NCBI GenBank assembly: GCA_030667035.1
Contig: DAOUWQ010000034.1
Span: 1-8,538 of the forward strand
Reading direction: 5' to 3'
Source: Candidatus Heimdallarchaeota archaeon
Lineage (GTDB): Archaea > Asgardarchaeota > Heimdallarchaeia > JABLTI01
DNA: 8,538 nt
Shown piece by piece: positions 6,295 to 8,538 of the stretch (the stretch's first letter is position 1; the number at the start of each line of letters is the position of its first letter). The notes under the pieces were generated by a model that was not told where the DNA came from, made no database searches, and saw only the letters and a program-made list of their open reading frames with translations. Made by a program: the position numbers and the translations under genes.

Positions 6295-7354
6295 ACTCAA
6301 TAAGTTGCTTAAACAAATTATGAATGTTTTTTTCTTGTTCTTGAACCTCATCAGTCGTCAATGATTTTATAGACCAATCCCAAGAACCAATCATAAATAA
6401 GAGCCAAATGAAATTTGTCAAATCTTCTGGTTCTTCAGAAATCAATCCCTGGAATGTCGTCTGATAACCTCGAGTAAAACATTTTTTGATTACCTCTGTC
6501 GATCGTTCAGAAAAAGAAGAAAAAAGATTACTATGCTCTAGAGAAGGAAATGAACTAAAATACAAACCAGCCAAAACTAAAGCAAACTCAAAACTAGCAG
6601 ATCCAGCAAATGACCATTCAAAATCAATAATACCTGCGATTTTATCTTTATCAATCAGAATATTAGAAGGTTGAATGTCTGAATGAACAAAACAAGCTGA
6701 TTCAACATTGATTACTTTCTCTGAATAATCTTCAATTTTGGAAACAATTTTCTTACGATATTCAGGAAAACTAGAAGTATCTACCCAATTCAAATTATCA
6801 ATACAAAAGGCTTTGAAACAAGAACGCCAATCTAAGAATTGATTATTCCAAAATTTATCTTCCTTTGAACCTTCTAATGAACTATTTATAGAATCAACTT
6901 GAGTAAAATCACCAAAGAAATCAAATTTGATTGAATGTAATTCTCCCAGATAAACACCTAGCTTTTCAATAATGTTCAGCAATTCCTTCTCAGAGACAAT
7001 AGATGAGCTAATCGTTTCTCTTAATTCAACACCAGGTATTTTTTCTTGAATCATATAATCAAATGGAATCATTGACTTATCAAAACTTGAAAAGTAAACT
7101 TCAGGAATGGGAACAGAGGTCTTCTGCTTTGCCAATTCCATCGCAAATAGTTCCCTCTTCTGTTTGTTTGGCCAATGAGGGTTGCTAATTTTCAAAAAGT
7201 ATTCTTGTGAGTTGTTCAGAATAATATTATAAACGGGATTGATGAATGATTGAGAAAACTCTTGGATAGTAACTACTTTTTCTTTTGGAAAGTGGAAGAG
7301 AAAAATGGAGCTAATCTGCTTCTTTGTAAGGAGTATCTCTGATTTATAAGACAT
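6293..7354 (-). CDS. Aminoglycoside phosphotransferase-fold kinase (APH/choline kinase/thiamine kinase superfamily)
   Basis: This 353-residue cytoplasmic enzyme should transfer phosphate from ATP to a small hydroxyl compound. Numbering from the ATG at 7354: YFLKIS carries the ATP-binding lysine (K55); a conserved glutamate follows in KRELFAMEL; VHSDIQPSN (223-231) is the Brenner-type catalytic loop with D226 and N231; IIDFEW (242-247) supplies the metal-binding D244 in place of the DFG of protein kinases. All key residues are present, so it is probably active. I chose 7354 because AAGGT (7362-7366) lies 7 bases before it and a TATA-like TTATAAAAAC (7383-7392) lies about 26 bases before the implied transcript start. 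The ATG at 7381 would add nine residues but has no ribosome site. It sits close behind the MFS gene. The substrate is unknown: thiamine is suggested by the ThiB-like neighbour, while antibiotics, choline or sugars remain possible. Confidence 0.85.
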   Translation of the reverse strand: MSYKSEILLTKKQISSIFLFHFPKEKVVTIQEFSQSFINPVYNIILNNSQEYFLKISNPHWPNKQKRELFAMELAKQKTSVPIPEVYFSSFDKSMIPFDYMIQEKIPGVELRETISSSIVSEKELLNIIEKLGVYLGELHSIKFDFFGDFTQVDSINSSLEGSKEDKFWNNQFLDWRSCFKAFCIDNLNWVDTSSFPEYRKKIVSKIEDYSEKVINVESACFVHSDIQPSNILIDKDKIAGIIDFEWSFAGSASFEFALVLAGLYFSSFPSLEHSNLFSSFSERSTEVIKKCFTRGYQTTFQGLISEEPEDLTNFIWLLFMIGSWDWSIKSLTTDEVQEQEKNIHNLFKQLIE

Positions 7355-7382
7355 AATACGAACCTTATGTAAGATCTTCATT

Positions 7383-7392
7383 GTTTTTATAA
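7383..7392 (-). promoter_or_regulatory. Possible internal TATA box before the kinase gene
   Basis: On minus this reads TTATAAAAAC, just past the MFS stop codon. A start about 26 bases downstream (near 7362) would give a very short leader for the ATG at 7354. The kinase could be read from here, from the MFS transcript, or from both. Confidence 0.3.
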
Positions 7393-8538
7393 TTATTCAG
7401 GAATAAAGGAAGGCGATTCCTCACCAGAAAAATTGAATGCTTCTTGAGAAGCATCTTTACGAATTTCCGGTCCTCTCAATGCTGAAATGGTTATTGCAAT
7501 TACAACAAACACAGAGAGAATACCAAATAAGATCCTCATAGATGGAACATAATTCATTGCATCGTGAAGCGCTCCACCATTTGTATTTTGAAAAGACTGT
7601 AGTATAAAGGTGAAAATTGTCGTTGATAAAGCAGTTCCAATACTGTAACCAACAATTCGAGAAAGACTAATTAATCCACTTACAACACCTAATTTCTCTT
7701 TTGGAGAAGAGGAAAGAATTGAATTAGTATTTGGTGAAGTAAACAATCCTATTGCTAAGCCAATAAAAGCAGCTATTAAAATAAAAGACCAAAGGGGCAT
7801 TGTGAGTGAGAGAAATACTCCTAAACATATCAAACAGATGAAAACAGCGCCTAAACCAATTGTAGAAAGTAATCGAGAATCAATTTTACTAGATAGTTTT
7901 CCAGAAATTGGTGCCATTATCATTAAACCAATTGGTACCCCAATGATGATTAAGCCAATCATTATCGGAGTGTAAGAGAGCATATCATTTAAGAAAAAGG
8001 GTAATTGAAAAGCAACAGAATTCAATGAAATATAGACAATTAACGCACAAACAACTCCAATTGAAAATTTCTTATTCTTAAAAAGTGATAAATCTAAGAA
8101 AGGATTAGAAGTTTTATTTTCCCAAAGAATAAAGGCTGCCAATAATGCAGAACTAATTGAAAAACAAATGATTGCCCAAAGTATTGGCCGATTGAGAAGT
8201 GGATCTACAAAGAGTGCTAGTCCAAGAATAAAAAGAGTAATGAACACTGCAAAAAGAATTGAGCCAAGTGGATCAGATTTTACATTAGATTTATCGGAAG
8301 GAGGAGTACCAGGAATAGCAAATTGAACGTAAATAATACCAATAACACCTATTGGAACATTTATCCAGAAAATATATTGCCAAGGAAGATATTGTGAAAT
8401 TATTCCACCAATGACAGGACCAATAACAACTCCTAAAGCAGAAATCAATGATGTAAAACCAATAGCCAAACCTCTTTTTTCTTCGGTAGTAAATTTAGCA
8501 ACAATAGCATTTCCATTTGCTAAAGTACCCGTAGCACC
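7393..8538 (-). CDS. MFS drug:proton antiporter, DHA2/EmrB-like (5' end cut by window)
   Basis: This is an integral membrane exporter; 381 residues are visible and the N-terminus lies beyond the right edge. The frame stays open to base 8538. The visible part opens inside a family-typical stretch: a Gly/Ala-rich helix, then FTTEEKRGLAIGFTSL. That is followed by LGVVIGPVIGG (visible residues 35-45), the antiporter motif C of helix 5, and WQYIFWINVPIGVIGI, the DHA2 hallmark. Around ten further hydrophobic helices follow, consistent with a 14-helix DHA2 pump, and a hydrophilic tail ends RGPEIRKDASQEAFNFSGEE. The family typically exports drugs, dyes or toxic metabolites using the proton gradient; the substrate here is unknown. 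The kinase gene starts 11 or 38 bases after the stop, depending on its true start, so a shared transcript is plausible. Confidence 0.92.
   Translation of the reverse strand, partial: GATGTLANGNAIVAKFTTEEKRGLAIGFTSLISALGVVIGPVIGGIISQYLPWQYIFWINVPIGVIGIIYVQFAIPGTPPSDKSNVKSDPLGSILFAVFITLFILGLALFVDPLLNRPILWAIICFSISSALLAAFILWENKTSNPFLDLSLFKNKKFSIGVVCALIVYISLNSVAFQLPFFLNDMLSYTPIMIGLIIIGVPIGLMIMAPISGKLSSKIDSRLLSTIGLGAVFICLICLGVFLSLTMPLWSFILIAAFIGLAIGLFTSPNTNSILSSSPKEKLGVVSGLISLSRIVGYSIGTALSTTIFTFILQSFQNTNGGALHDAMNYVPSMRILFGILSVFVVIAITISALRGPEIRKDASQEAFNFSGEESPSFIPE

Noticed and set aside
6293..7354. Calling the kinase an antibiotic-resistance gene
   Set aside because: The catalytic motifs are shared by the whole APH/choline/thiamine/homoserine kinase superfamily, and nothing visible points to an aminoglycoside substrate.
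8467..8469. TTG as the start codon of the MFS gene
   Set aside because: The frame stays open to the window edge and the upstream residues (GATGTLANGNAIVAKFTTEE) fit the family's helix 4 to loop region, so the true start lies outside the window.

Overview
The window is an AT-rich stretch (about one third G+C by eye) that looks archaeal. The phenylalanyl-tRNA synthetase beta chain has the short archaeal/eukaryal layout. TATA-like boxes lie about 25-30 bases before several starts, weak Shine-Dalgarno sites are mixed with a probable leaderless start, and the substrate-binding protein carries a C-terminal membrane anchor. The small winged-helix regulator would fit an Asgard or other uncultured archaeal lineage, but that placement is low-confidence inference. 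No tRNA, rRNA, CRISPR array, insertion sequence or integration site was seen, and no gene-free stretch exceeds 180 bases.

Layout from left to right. (1) pheT on the minus strand, whose C-terminal end runs off the left edge. (2) A divergent plus-strand pair: a 144-residue protein of unknown function with a basic amphipathic N-terminus, then a uroporphyrinogen-decarboxylase-fold protein with an altered HxH...C metal-site pattern. (3) A monocistronic ArsR-like winged-helix regulator whose TATA box lies inside a perfect 9-bp inverted repeat, followed by a strong hairpin-plus-T-tract terminator. (4) A TIM-barrel protein of the AP endonuclease 2/xylose isomerase superfamily that keeps, in order, residues matching all nine metal ligands of endonuclease IV and has a very basic tail. 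Its start is probably leaderless at 4077. (5) A bidirectional terminator at the convergent junction. (6) Three minus-strand genes, in transcription order: a DHA2-type MFS exporter (5' end off the right edge), an aminoglycoside-phosphotransferase-fold small-molecule kinase, and a ThiB-like periplasmic thiamine-binding protein anchored by a C-terminal helix.

The kinase and the ThiB-like protein could act together in thiamine salvage (import, then phosphorylation), because the kinase fold includes thiamine kinase. The kinase/MFS pair could equally concern detoxification. The most notable points are the operator-like repeat over the regulator's own TATA box and the endonuclease-IV-like ligand set. 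Nothing in the window amounts to a clear new multi-gene system.
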